From an uncultured Clostridia bacterium (GTDB taxonomy: Bacteria > Bacillota > Clostridia > Christensenellales > UBA1242), in contig CAKVNK010000001.1 of assembly GCA_934777435.1 (NCBI GenBank), forward strand, positions 496,001 to 560,000: 64,000 nucleotides of DNA, in the 5' to 3' direction. This document shows, piece after piece, positions 17,478 through 26,116 of this stretch (its first letter is position 1; each line of letters opens with the position of its first letter). The notes beneath the pieces were generated by a model. That model made no database searches. It saw only the letters and a list, made by a program, of their open reading frames with translations, and was not told where the DNA came from. A program made the position numbers and the translations under genes.

Positions 17478-17483
17478 TCCGAC

Positions 17484-18152
17484 CTATAATTTTTTCTTAA
17501 TAAGGCGGTATTGACGTTTATCGTAGTCAATGATGCCTTCTTTTTTCATTTTACCAAGTTCATTTGAAAGTGCACTACGGTCAACTGAAAGGTAATTTGC
17601 AAGTTCTGTTACATTGTAAGGAATTTCAAAGTATGTACTGTTATTTTTTTCAGTCATTGTTAAAAAATATGACATCAATTTTTCACGTATAGTCTTTTTG
17701 GATAAGTGCATAAGTTTATTTTGCAATTCAATGTTATTTTCAGCAATCATTTGATTTATCTTTTTTATTACAATTTCATGACGTTTGCAACGATTATCAC
17801 ATTGATTAAGCAAGCGATATCTATTCATAAACAACACCAAAGTTTTTTCAGTTGCTATCAAACTATCCTTATAGTTTTCGTCACCAGCGTAGGCGGTTTC
17901 CAAGCCATATGCGTCCCCAGCCTTCAACTGCATTAAAATATTGATATTGCCAAGGCTATCCATATTTTCGATTTTCGCTTCACCTTTGACAATGAGCACC
18001 ACATTTTCCATTGGGTCACCTTGACGCACAATAGTTTGGTGTTTTTCAAAATTTACAAATCTAGTTTTAAAGCAAAACATCATAGCCTGACACTCAAACT
18101 CACTGCTGTATGAAAATATTTTTGTTTGTGATAATTCTTTATAATGTTCCAT
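17484..18152 (-). CDS. Crp/Fnr-family transcription regulator
   Basis: A 222-residue regulator. Residues 15-115 form the cyclic-nucleotide-type sensor barrel (RQGDPMENVVLIVKGEAKI, then GDAYGLETAYAG), followed by a dimer helix and a C-terminal winged helix with VTELANYLSVDRSALSNEL as the recognition element. Several cysteines (two near 21-27, and CDNRC near 120) might take part in redox sensing, but there is no classic FNR four-cysteine pattern. The ATG at 18152 has a run of eight or more G as ribosome site. It is divergent from nrdD, so control of anaerobic genes is plausible but not shown. Confidence 0.85.
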   Translation of the reverse strand: MEHYKELSQTKIFSYSSEFECQAMMFCFKTRFVNFEKHQTIVRQGDPMENVVLIVKGEAKIENMDSLGNINILMQLKAGDAYGLETAYAGDENYKDSLIATEKTLVLFMNRYRLLNQCDNRCKRHEIVIKKINQMIAENNIELQNKLMHLSKKTIREKLMSYFLTMTEKNNSTYFEIPYNVTELANYLSVDRSALSNELGKMKKEGIIDYDKRQYRLIKKKL

Positions 18153-18253
18153 AAACTCCCCCCCCTTGTGTTTGGCTATATAACATCGTAGCGTAGCAAG
18201 ATGATATATAACTGACACTCAAATTCACTGCTGTATGAAAAGATTTTTGTTTG
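18087..18253. repeat. 42-bp direct repeat of the Crp gene 5' region
   Basis: Bases 18087-18128, near the start of the Crp gene (KIFSYSSEFECQ codons), recur at 18212-18253 with 40 of 42 identical. On the minus strand the upstream copy still reads QTKIFSYSSEFECQ but is followed by unrelated codons. It is a relic of a duplicated start or of a lost paralogue. Confidence 0.8.
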
Positions 18254-18881
18254 CTTAATTTCTTATAGCCCAACTTTTAAAATGGTAACTATATCCTTTT
18301 ATCGTTATACATCTTTCTATTCTATCTATATATAATATTCATCTTTTTTAATAACCACATATAACAGTATAAAACTTTAAAATTTCCAGCCTTCAATCTT
18401 AAAATTTATAATTTACTACTATTTATTAACTACAAAATCAAAGTGCGTTTCAGTCCAAATTTATGGTCAAATTTTATGCACATAAAGTTAAAAACTTACT
18501 AAAAGTTTAAGAATTTGCTGATTGCAAAACACGTTTGACAGCGCACATCTCAAATCTTTAAAATTTTGCAGTGGCCATATATTTGGTGGGTAGCATTACA
18601 ACCACACACAATTCAGTTTTAAAAATTACTAAAAATTGCATTTTTTGTTGTTAAAACAACACTTTTTACGTTTTTAGTATAGTATAATGTGGTTGTAAAG
18701 TCAAGAATATTGGCTTTTTATGTTGAAAATTGTTTAAAGCAAAATCAACTCAATCACATTAATTTTGCTTAAAAATCAAACAATTTTGGCAACATTTAAG
18801 CACAAATTCAGCAATAATTTTGGCCAGATTTTGTTGAATTTTTAAATTTATCAGTTTTACGATTTTAAAGGGAGAAAAATT
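18254..18881. other. Long intergenic region between the Crp gene and nrdD
   Basis: About 630 bases without a gene. It contains the promoter of the Crp gene on one side and of nrdD on the other. A likely nrdD -10 box TATAAT lies at 18683-18688, about 190 bases before the ATG, so nrdD has a long leader. An 11-bp inverted repeat brackets this area (separate entry). No riboswitch class is recognised, although the leader length would allow one. Confidence 0.5.
18596..18698. repeat. Distant inverted repeat framing the nrdD promoter area
   Basis: TTACAACCACA at 18596-18606 is exactly inverted as TGTGGTTGTAA at 18688-18698, with 81 bp between. The right arm starts at the last base of the TATAAT box. 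Looping by a dimeric regulator is one reading. It is not the usual NrdR box sequence. Confidence 0.6.
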
Positions 18882-21068
18882 ATGAAGGTGATTAAAAGAA
18901 ACAGCCAAGAAGTGGTGTTTGACGGAAACAAAATTCGCATCGCTGTTGGCAAAGCAAGCAACTCTATGGACGACCCAAACAAAAAATTAAGTGATGCACA
19001 AATTGACAAGATTGTTACAAATGTAACCAAAGAGTGCGAAAGTTTAGGCCGTGCTGTAAGTGTTGAAGAAATTCAAGACATGGTTGAATTTGCAATCATG
19101 GGCGAAGGCAAATTTGATGTTGCAAAACACTATATCACATATAGATATGACCGCCAACTGGCACGTCAAAAGAACACAACTGACGATAAAATCTTTTCGC
19201 TGATTGATTGTCAAAACGAAGAAGTTAAACAAGAAAACAGCAACAAAAATCCAACAGTAAACAGTGTTCAACGTGACTATATGGCTGGTGAAATGTCTAA
19301 AGACCTTACTAAAAGATTTTTGCTCCCAGAAGATATTTGGAAAGCACATGAAGAAGGTTTAATTCACTTCCATGATGCTGACTATTTTGCACAACGTATG
19401 CACAACTGCGATTTGGTTAACCTTGAAGATATGTTGCAAAACGGAACAGTTATTTCTAACACAATGATTGAACGTCCGCACTCATTTTCAACAGCCTGCA
19501 ACATTGCAACCCAAATTGTTGCACAAGTTGCTTCTAGTCAATACGGTGGTCAAAGCATCAGTTTAACCCACCTTGCACCATTTGTTGAAATTTCACGTCA
19601 AAAAATTCGCAAAGATGTTGAAGCCGAACTTAAAGAAGCAAGCAAAGGTGGTGAAGTTGACCAAGATTTAGTGCATAAAATCACTGAAAAACGTGTGCGT
19701 CAAGAAATTAACCGTGGTGTGCAAATTTTACAATACCAAGTTATCACTCTTATGACAACAAACGGGCAAGCACCTTTTATCACTGTGTTTATGTACCTTG
19801 GTGAAGCAAGGAACGAACGTGAACGTGAAGACCTTGCAATGATTATTGAAGAAGTGCTTGAACAACGCTATCAAGGTGTTAAAAACGAAAAAGGTGTTTG
19901 GGTTACACCTGCCTTCCCAAAACTGATTTATGTGCTTGAAGAAAGCAATATTCACCCAGAAAGCAAATACTACTATTTAACCGAACTTGCAGCAAAATGT
20001 ACTGCACGCCGTCTTGTTCCAGACTATATCAGTGAAAAGAAAATGCTTGAACTGAAAGTTGACAAAAATGGTGAAGGTCACTGCTACACATGCATGGGTT
20101 GCAGAAGTTTCTTAACTCCTTATATTGACGAAAATGGCAAACCAAAATATTATGGCAGATTCAACCAAGGCGTTGTAACTGTTAACCTTATTGACATTGC
20201 CCTTTCAAGCCACAAGGATATGAAGGAATTTTGGAAAATCTTTGATGAGCGTATGGAATTGTGCCACCGTGCTTTGCAATGCAGACATAATCGTTTGACT
20301 GGCACATTAAGTGATGCTGCACCAATTTTATGGCAACACGGTGCCTTGACAAGGCTTAAACCAGGCGAAAAGATTGATAAATACCTTCATGGTGGTTATA
20401 GCACTATTTCTCTTGGCTATGCTGGCTTGTGGGAAACTGTGTTATATCTCAATGGCAAAAAATTAACCGAACCAGAAGGTAAAGAACTTGGCTTACAAAT
20501 TATGCGTAAGTTGAACGAATACACCAAAAAGTGGAAGGAAGCCGAAAATATTGATTATTCACTTTATGGCACCCCACTTGAAAGCACAACCTACAAATTT
20601 GCAAAATGCTTACAACGTAGGTTTGGTATTATCCCTGGTGTTACTGATAAAAACTATATCACAAACAGTTACCATGTTCACGTTACTGAGCCTATTGATG
20701 CGTTCAGCAAACTTCAATTAGAAAGTGAATTCCAAGCACTCAGCCCAGGCGGTGCAATCAGTTATGTTGAAGTGCCTAATATGCAAAACAACATTGAAGC
20801 AGTTTTGCAAGTTATGAAATTTATATATGATAATATCATGTATGCAGAACTTAACACAAAATCTGACTATTGCCAAGTTTGTGGTTATGACGGCGAAATT
20901 CAAATTGAAGAAGATAAAGACGGCAAGTTGATTTGGGTTTGTCCAAATTGCGGAAATAAAGACCAAACAAAAATGAACGTCGCAAGACGCACTTGCGGAT
21001 ATATCGGCAGTCAATTCTGGAACCAAGGAAGAACACAAGAAATCCGTGACCGTGTGTTACACTTATAA
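18882..21068 (+). CDS. nrdD: Anaerobic ribonucleoside-triphosphate reductase, class III
   Basis: A 728-residue glycyl-radical enzyme that makes deoxyribonucleotides without oxygen. It has an ATP-cone at 1-95 (KRNSQEVVFDGNKI), the catalytic barrel with cysteines in CYTCMGC near 400, a zinc site CQVCG/CPNCG near 663-690, and the radical site RRTCGYIGSQFW with Gly706 near the C-terminus. The length is normal for the family. The gene has an AAAGGGAG site and is followed 227 bp later by its activase nrdG. Its presence implies an anaerobic or facultatively anaerobic host. Confidence 0.97.
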   Translation: MKVIKRNSQEVVFDGNKIRIAVGKASNSMDDPNKKLSDAQIDKIVTNVTKECESLGRAVSVEEIQDMVEFAIMGEGKFDVAKHYITYRYDRQLARQKNTTDDKIFSLIDCQNEEVKQENSNKNPTVNSVQRDYMAGEMSKDLTKRFLLPEDIWKAHEEGLIHFHDADYFAQRMHNCDLVNLEDMLQNGTVISNTMIERPHSFSTACNIATQIVAQVASSQYGGQSISLTHLAPFVEISRQKIRKDVEAELKEASKGGEVDQDLVHKITEKRVRQEINRGVQILQYQVITLMTTNGQAPFITVFMYLGEARNEREREDLAMIIEEVLEQRYQGVKNEKGVWVTPAFPKLIYVLEESNIHPESKYYYLTELAAKCTARRLVPDYISEKKMLELKVDKNGEGHCYTCMGCRSFLTPYIDENGKPKYYGRFNQGVVTVNLIDIALSSHKDMKEFWKIFDERMELCHRALQCRHNRLTGTLSDAAPILWQHGALTRLKPGEKIDKYLHGGYSTISLGYAGLWETVLYLNGKKLTEPEGKELGLQIMRKLNEYTKKWKEAENIDYSLYGTPLESTTYKFAKCLQRRFGIIPGVTDKNYITNSYHVHVTEPIDAFSKLQLESEFQALSPGGAISYVEVPNMQNNIEAVLQVMKFIYDNIMYAELNTKSDYCQVCGYDGEIQIEEDKDGKLIWVCPNCGNKDQTKMNVARRTCGYIGSQFWNQGRTQEIRDRVLHL

Positions 21069-21295
21069 AAAAATAAACTTATTTACATACAACAACTTTT
21101 AGTTAAATTAAAATTAACTAACTCTATTAAAAATTAAAATATTAATTAAAATAAAAATAATAAAAAATTATTAAAAATTAATTAAAAATACCTAAAAATA
21201 AGCGTTTTTAAGCAAAAAAATAAATATTTTATTAATTTGTTTTAAATTTTATTTAATTAATTATTAAAATAAATGTAGGATTATTTTACAACATT
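21069..21295. other. Very AT-rich spacer between nrdD and nrdG
   Basis: A-rich on the left and T-rich on the right around the core ACCTAAAAATAAGCGTTTTT at 21189-21208. A closely similar core occurs at 23243-23261. It has no gene. It may carry a terminator for nrdD, since AAGCGTTTTTAAGC is weakly dyad, or a promoter for nrdG. Confidence 0.4.
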
Positions 21296-21868
21296 ATGAA
21301 TTATTCAAACATTAAATTTAATGACATTGCAAATGGGGAAGGTATAAGAACTTCCCTATTTGTGAGTGGTTGCACACACCATTGCAAAAACTGTTTCAAT
21401 AAAGAAACATGGGATTTTAACTACGGCAAAATTTTTGATAAATCAGTTGAAGATAAAATTATTGCCAGCCTTAAACCAGACTTTATAAACGGACTCACAC
21501 TGCTTGGTGGTGAACCAATGGAACCAGCAAATCAAAAAGGATTGTTGGAATTTGTTAAACGTGTTAAAGCAATTTATCCCAACAAAACCATTTGGTGTTA
21601 TTCTGGTTACACTTGGGAACAACTTACAACGCCAAGTAGAGCATATTGCCCTTTTACAAAAGAATTGTTATCTTTTATTGACGTTTTGGTTGACGGTGAG
21701 TTTGTTGAAGAAAAAAAAGACATTACACTCCGATTTAAAGGGTCAAGTAATCAACGTATTATTGATGTTAAGAAAACTTTAAAAGAAAATAAAATTGTGC
21801 TTAGCCCATTTAACGAGAAAAGGACAAATTCAATTAAGCCTGTTACACAAACCGAACTGGCAGTTTAA
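21296..21868 (+). CDS. nrdG: Anaerobic ribonucleotide reductase activating enzyme
   Basis: A 190-residue radical-SAM protein that installs the glycyl radical in NrdD. The CTHHCKNC cluster (Cys26, Cys30, Cys33) binds the [4Fe-4S] centre, and GGEPME near 77 is the usual SAM-binding element. The C-terminal RFKGSSNQRIIDV stretch is typical of NrdG. It follows nrdD on the same strand. There is no good ribosome site directly before the ATG; an AGGA lies 17 bases upstream, so translation may be weak or leaderless. Confidence 0.95.
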   Translation: MNYSNIKFNDIANGEGIRTSLFVSGCTHHCKNCFNKETWDFNYGKIFDKSVEDKIIASLKPDFINGLTLLGGEPMEPANQKGLLEFVKRVKAIYPNKTIWCYSGYTWEQLTTPSRAYCPFTKELLSFIDVLVDGEFVEEKKDITLRFKGSSNQRIIDVKKTLKENKIVLSPFNEKRTNSIKPVTQTELAV

Positions 21869-21875
21869 GGAAAAT

Positions 21876-22043
21876 ATGGCAAAAGTTAAAATATTAAAAA
21901 AGTTACCAAAATCAAAAACAAAGATAAGCAAGCAAAAAGGCAAAGTTATTCCACACGACAAAGCAAGCACAAACAGTTTTGCCGATAACTACCTCCGTTT
22001 TTACGATGATATAAAAACAAACAGCAGACGAAACGATTGGTAA
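21876..22043 (+). CDS. Small basic protein downstream of nrdG
   Basis: A 55-residue protein starting seven bases after the nrdG stop, with an AAGGAAA ribosome site. It has a Lys-rich first half (MAKVKILKKLPKSKTKISKQ) and a more neutral second half ending NSRRNDW. There is no recognised domain. The spacing and ribosome site support a real gene co-transcribed with nrdG. The basic charge would suit nucleic-acid binding, which is a guess. Confidence 0.55.
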   Translation: MAKVKILKKLPKSKTKISKQKGKVIPHDKASTNSFADNYLRFYDDIKTNSRRNDW

Positions 22044-22119
22044 AACAATAGCATATAAAACAGCACAACCTCACATTTGGTTAACCCAGCAAACTTAATA
22101 TTGCTTAAATTTATCAATA

Positions 22120-22152
22120 AAAAAATGAGCCACTTAAAAGTGCTCATTTTTT
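22120..22152. terminator. Bidirectional terminator
   Basis: AAAAATGAGCCACTT pairs with AAGTGCTCATTTTT, with one mismatch and a tiny loop. It lies between the nrd genes on the plus strand and the lipoprotein gene on the minus strand. Confidence 0.85.
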
Positions 22153-22187
22153 AATATATTCTAACGATCACTCGTTTGTTATTTGGT

Positions 22188-23036
22188 TTACTTTGATTTT
22201 TTAGCCTTGGTTTTATCAACAATTAATGCGACGCCCCAAAGCATTAAACATATAACCATTGTTGCACCAACACAAAGCAAAATGCAGTTACCAGAGTTTG
22301 CAATGTTATAATAAATCATAATCGGTTGTTGAAAATCATTTTCGTCAACTAACCATGTGTGATAATAAATTCCATTTTTTTCTGTTATTAAATCTGCGTC
22401 AGTATGTTCACGCCTATACTCTGTTTGATATGTGTAAGTTAATGTTGCTTTATTGTTTAAAACTATGGTTGGATATTTAGTTGCAAAACTTGATTTAATG
22501 TTGCTGTATAATGATGTATAGTCCGCATACATTGTTAAGCCGTAATAATAATATTTTGTGTATAAGAAATGCTTTTCAGTTTTATATGTTGGTGATTGGT
22601 TTGCTGACACATTATAATAATATCTATACACATCAGCATTTTTAAACCTTATGCCAAAAATATAACTGCCATCTTCTGTTAAATTGTTTTTAAGTGAAGA
22701 AATGCCATTTAGATAACTGTTTAATTTGACAACTTCTGCTGGTGTTGTTGCCAACAAAATATCTGCTTGAACACGCACATTAAAATCTGAACAAATATTA
22801 CTGCTTGCCTGTGTGCCACAATCTACAATGTCATTTTTGATTTGCAAAATATTATCTGAAGAATAACCTTGAGAGATTAAATCTTGTTCATCAATTTTTA
22901 TTGTTACAAGTTCGTCAATAGTTCCATCATCATTTACCACTGTTGTTAAATTGATATTTGAACATGCTGAAAAAAACATTGTTGATAAAACAATCAACAA
23001 GCAAACGAATATTGGAAGCAGTTTCTTTTTGCGCAT
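22188..23036 (-). CDS. Lipoprotein with C-terminal membrane helix
   Basis: A 282-residue lipoprotein: KKK, a hydrophobic core and the lipobox FSAC with Cys25. The following INLTTVVNDDGTIDELVTIKID resembles the start of LppM/DUF3153-type domains, and the centre is Tyr-rich. A hydrophobic helix (about 249-272) and a KTKAKKSK tail end the protein, so the domain is held at both ends. Function unknown. It is monocistronic, with terminators on both sides. Confidence 0.75.
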   Translation of the reverse strand: MRKKKLLPIFVCLLIVLSTMFFSACSNINLTTVVNDDGTIDELVTIKIDEQDLISQGYSSDNILQIKNDIVDCGTQASSNICSDFNVRVQADILLATTPAEVVKLNSYLNGISSLKNNLTEDGSYIFGIRFKNADVYRYYYNVSANQSPTYKTEKHFLYTKYYYYGLTMYADYTSLYSNIKSSFATKYPTIVLNNKATLTYTYQTEYRREHTDADLITEKNGIYYHTWLVDENDFQQPIMIYYNIANSGNCILLCVGATMVICLMLWGVALIVDKTKAKKSK

Positions 23037-23531
23037 TAAATATACCTTAACTTTATTTTATTCTTTATTTTAAGATTAAATACATTATACAAAAAATTTT
23101 GAAAAACACAAAGATATTATATGAGAATAAAATATTTATTTTTTACATTTAAGTTTTTACATAAACCCAAATAAAAAATTTAGCAACAAAAAAATAAATA
23201 AAACAAATAAATAAAAAAATAATTAAAAATATATTTAAAATACCTAAAAATAGCATTTTTTAATGGTTTTTTATATTTATTTTAAATTGATTTATTTTTT
23301 ATTAAATAATTATTTATTATTTTTATTAAATCAAATTTTAAACATTAAATTCTATTTTAAAACTTATTAACCATAAAAGTAAACAACAAAAAGGTGGACT
23401 AAACTTCCACCTTTTTATTTATATTTAATTTATTATTCAAAGAACTTTTCAGCACTTTTTTTTAACACCAAATCAATTTTAACATTATCTGTTTGTTATA
23501 GGGGGCAAACAAGAAATGTTATTCAGTGTTA
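23037..23531. other. AT-rich spacer between gyrA and the lipoprotein gene
   Basis: About 495 bases with no gene. It contains the core ACCTAAAAATAGCATTTTT at 23243-23261, flanked by A-rich sequence on the left and T-rich on the right, like the spacer at 21069-21295. The terminator at 23388-23416 follows. Confidence 0.5.
23388..23416. terminator. Terminator downstream of gyrBA
   Basis: AAAAAGGTGG pairs with CCACCTTTTT around a 9-base loop, flanked by A and T runs. It sits 115 bp past the gyrA stop. Confidence 0.85.
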
Positions 23532-26096
23532 TTAAATTAAGTCGTCTTCTGTTGAAGGTTCTTCTGTGGTTGTGGCAGGTGTTGGTTCAACAGTTATGTT
23601 TTCTGCGTCTATGTTTTCATCAACTGAATCTTCTGTTAATTCTTCTTCAGGTTCTTCAGGGGCACGGTCAACAATAGCAACACTTACAACTGAATCATTT
23701 GCACTGACTTTCATTAAACGAACGCCCAAACTTGTTCTGCCAACCAAATTGATTGAATCAGCATTTGTTCTTATCATAACGCCATCACCAGAGATTGCCA
23801 AAATATCGTTATCAGCAGTTACGTTTTTGAGTGCAACAACTTTACCAGTTTTTTCATTGAATACACCAGCCTTGATACCTTTACCACGTCTGCCTTGTAA
23901 ACGGTAATCTTCAGGTCTGCTACGTTTTGCATAACCCTTTTCAGTCACAGTTAAAATGTCCATTTCAGGGGTAAGCACAATCATATCAACGATGTTTTCA
24001 TCTTCACTTATCTTCATTGACCTTACGCCACGGCCAGTACGTCCCATATTACGAACGCTTGATTCGCTGAAACGCAAAGCCTTGCCATTATCCGCAACCA
24101 TTAAAAGTTCTTGTTTAGGTTCAACAAGTTTAGCACTGACTAAACTATCACCTTCCATAAGTTTGATTGCAATTTTACCATTTTTACGCACTTGTGCAAA
24201 TTCGCTTACCTTTGTCTTTTTAATGTAACCTTTTTTGGTTGCAATAAGAAGGTTTTTATTTTCATCGTAATCGAATTTTAAGATTGTATTAATCTTTTCG
24301 TCTGCTTCAAGTGGTAACAAATTGATAAGTGCACGGCCTTTGTTTTGACGGCCTGCTTCAGGTATCATATACGCTTTAAGCACATACACTTTACCCTTGT
24401 TGCTGAAGAACATAACATTATCATGGCTGTTAAGCACAAACATATCTGTTACAAAATCTTCTTCCTTGGTTTTGTGTGCATTTACGCCACGTCCGCCACG
24501 GTGTTGTGATTTATATTCACTAACTGGTAAACGTTTAACATAGCCTTGGCTTGTAAGAGATATAACAACATCATGTTTTTCAATTAAATCACCAATATCA
24601 ATATCACTATAATCCATAATGATTTTGGTTTTACGTGGTGTTGGATATTTGTTTTTGATTTCAGTTAACTCATCACGAATAATTTGATTAATACGTGCTG
24701 GGTCAGCCAAAATTGCTTTAAGCTCAACAATAGTTTTTTCAAGTTCAGCACACTCTGCTTTAAGTTTTTCAACTTCCAAGCCTGTAAGCCTGCTTAACTT
24801 CATTTCCAAAATAGCGTTTGCTTGACGGTCTGTTAAACCAAAACGTTCTTGTAAACTGGTTGATGCACTAACTTTATCAGTGCTCTTTTTGATGATTGCA
24901 ATAACTTCGTCAATATTGTTAACAGCAATAACCAAGCCTTCCAAAATATGTGCACGTTCTTCTGCTTTTTTAAGATCATATTTTGTTCTTCTTGTGATAA
25001 CTTCACGTTGGAATTGGAGATAGTTAAACAACACTTCTTGCAAATTAAGCACTTTTGGTTTGTTGTCAACCAAAGCAAGCATAATGATGCCACTGCTTAA
25101 TTGAAGTTGAGTTTGCTTATAAAGCATATTCAAAACAATTTGTGGTGCTGCATCTTTTTTAAGTTCGATAACAATACGCATACCGTCACGGCCAGATTCA
25201 TCACGTAAATCACTGATGCCGTCAATGCGTTTATCTTTAACCAAATTAGCAATTTGTTGAATCAATCTTGCCTTGTTAACTTGATATGGAATTGCTGATA
25301 CAACAATACGCCAACGTTTGCCACTATCGTAACTTTCAATATCCGCTTTTGCACGCATAACAACGCCACCACGACCAGTGCGGTAGGCTTCTTTAATTGC
25401 ATTGTTTGCCAAAATTTCGCCACCAGTTGGGAAATCTGGTGCTGGGATAATTTCACACAATTCGTCAATAGTGATGCTTGGATTATCAATCATTGCGATA
25501 ACTGCATCAATAACTTCATTAAGGTTGTGTGGTGGGATATTTGTTGCCATACCAACTGCAATACCATCACTACCATTAACCAACAAGTTTGGAAAACGGC
25601 TTGGCAAAACCCTTGGCTGTAAGGCTGTGCCATCAAAGTTAGGGTAAAAATCAACAGTTTCTTTATCAATATCACGCAACAATTCGCTTGCAACTTTGCT
25701 TAAACGTGCTTCGGTGTAACGATACGCAGCCGCACCATCACCGTCCACAGAACCAAAGTTTCCGTGACCATCAATAAGTGGTTCATTGATTGTGAAGTCT
25801 TGTGCTAAACGAACAAGTGCATCATAAACTGAACTGTCGCCGTGTGGGTGATATTTACCAAGCACATCACCAACGATTTTGGCACATTTACGGAAAGGTT
25901 TATCACATGTTAAACCAATCTCGTTCATTGAATACAAAATACGGCGGTGAACAGGTTTTAAACCATCACGTACATCAGGAATTGCACGTGAAACATTAAC
26001 CGCCATTGCATATGCAATGAACGATTCCTTCATTTCATGTTCCACGTCAATATCAATGTATTTTGTGTTGTCAATCTTTTCAAATTTTTCAGACAT
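23532..26096 (-). CDS. gyrA: DNA gyrase subunit A
   Basis: An 854-residue type II topoisomerase subunit that breaks and rejoins DNA. The catalytic tyrosine is Tyr127 in AAAYRYTEARL. The quinolone-determining region reads HPHGDSSVYD with Ser88, the sensitive-type residue. A C-terminal beta-pinwheel domain spans about 500-810 and contains the GyrA-box-like QHRGGRGVNAHK. The last 45 residues are an acidic Glu/Thr tail. The gene starts 20 bp after the gyrB stop, so both subunits share one transcript. Confidence 0.97.
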   Translation of the reverse strand: MSEKFEKIDNTKYIDIDVEHEMKESFIAYAMAVNVSRAIPDVRDGLKPVHRRILYSMNEIGLTCDKPFRKCAKIVGDVLGKYHPHGDSSVYDALVRLAQDFTINEPLIDGHGNFGSVDGDGAAAYRYTEARLSKVASELLRDIDKETVDFYPNFDGTALQPRVLPSRFPNLLVNGSDGIAVGMATNIPPHNLNEVIDAVIAMIDNPSITIDELCEIIPAPDFPTGGEILANNAIKEAYRTGRGGVVMRAKADIESYDSGKRWRIVVSAIPYQVNKARLIQQIANLVKDKRIDGISDLRDESGRDGMRIVIELKKDAAPQIVLNMLYKQTQLQLSSGIIMLALVDNKPKVLNLQEVLFNYLQFQREVITRRTKYDLKKAEERAHILEGLVIAVNNIDEVIAIIKKSTDKVSASTSLQERFGLTDRQANAILEMKLSRLTGLEVEKLKAECAELEKTIVELKAILADPARINQIIRDELTEIKNKYPTPRKTKIIMDYSDIDIGDLIEKHDVVISLTSQGYVKRLPVSEYKSQHRGGRGVNAHKTKEEDFVTDMFVLNSHDNVMFFSNKGKVYVLKAYMIPEAGRQNKGRALINLLPLEADEKINTILKFDYDENKNLLIATKKGYIKKTKVSEFAQVRKNGKIAIKLMEGDSLVSAKLVEPKQELLMVADNGKALRFSESSVRNMGRTGRGVRSMKISEDENIVDMIVLTPEMDILTVTEKGYAKRSRPEDYRLQGRRGKGIKAGVFNEKTGKVVALKNVTADNDILAISGDGVMIRTNADSINLVGRTSLGVRLMKVSANDSVVSVAIVDRAPEEPEEELTEDSVDENIDAENITVEPTPATTTEEPSTEDDLI

Positions 26097-26116
26097 ATTC
26101 TTTTCCTTTTTGCTTA

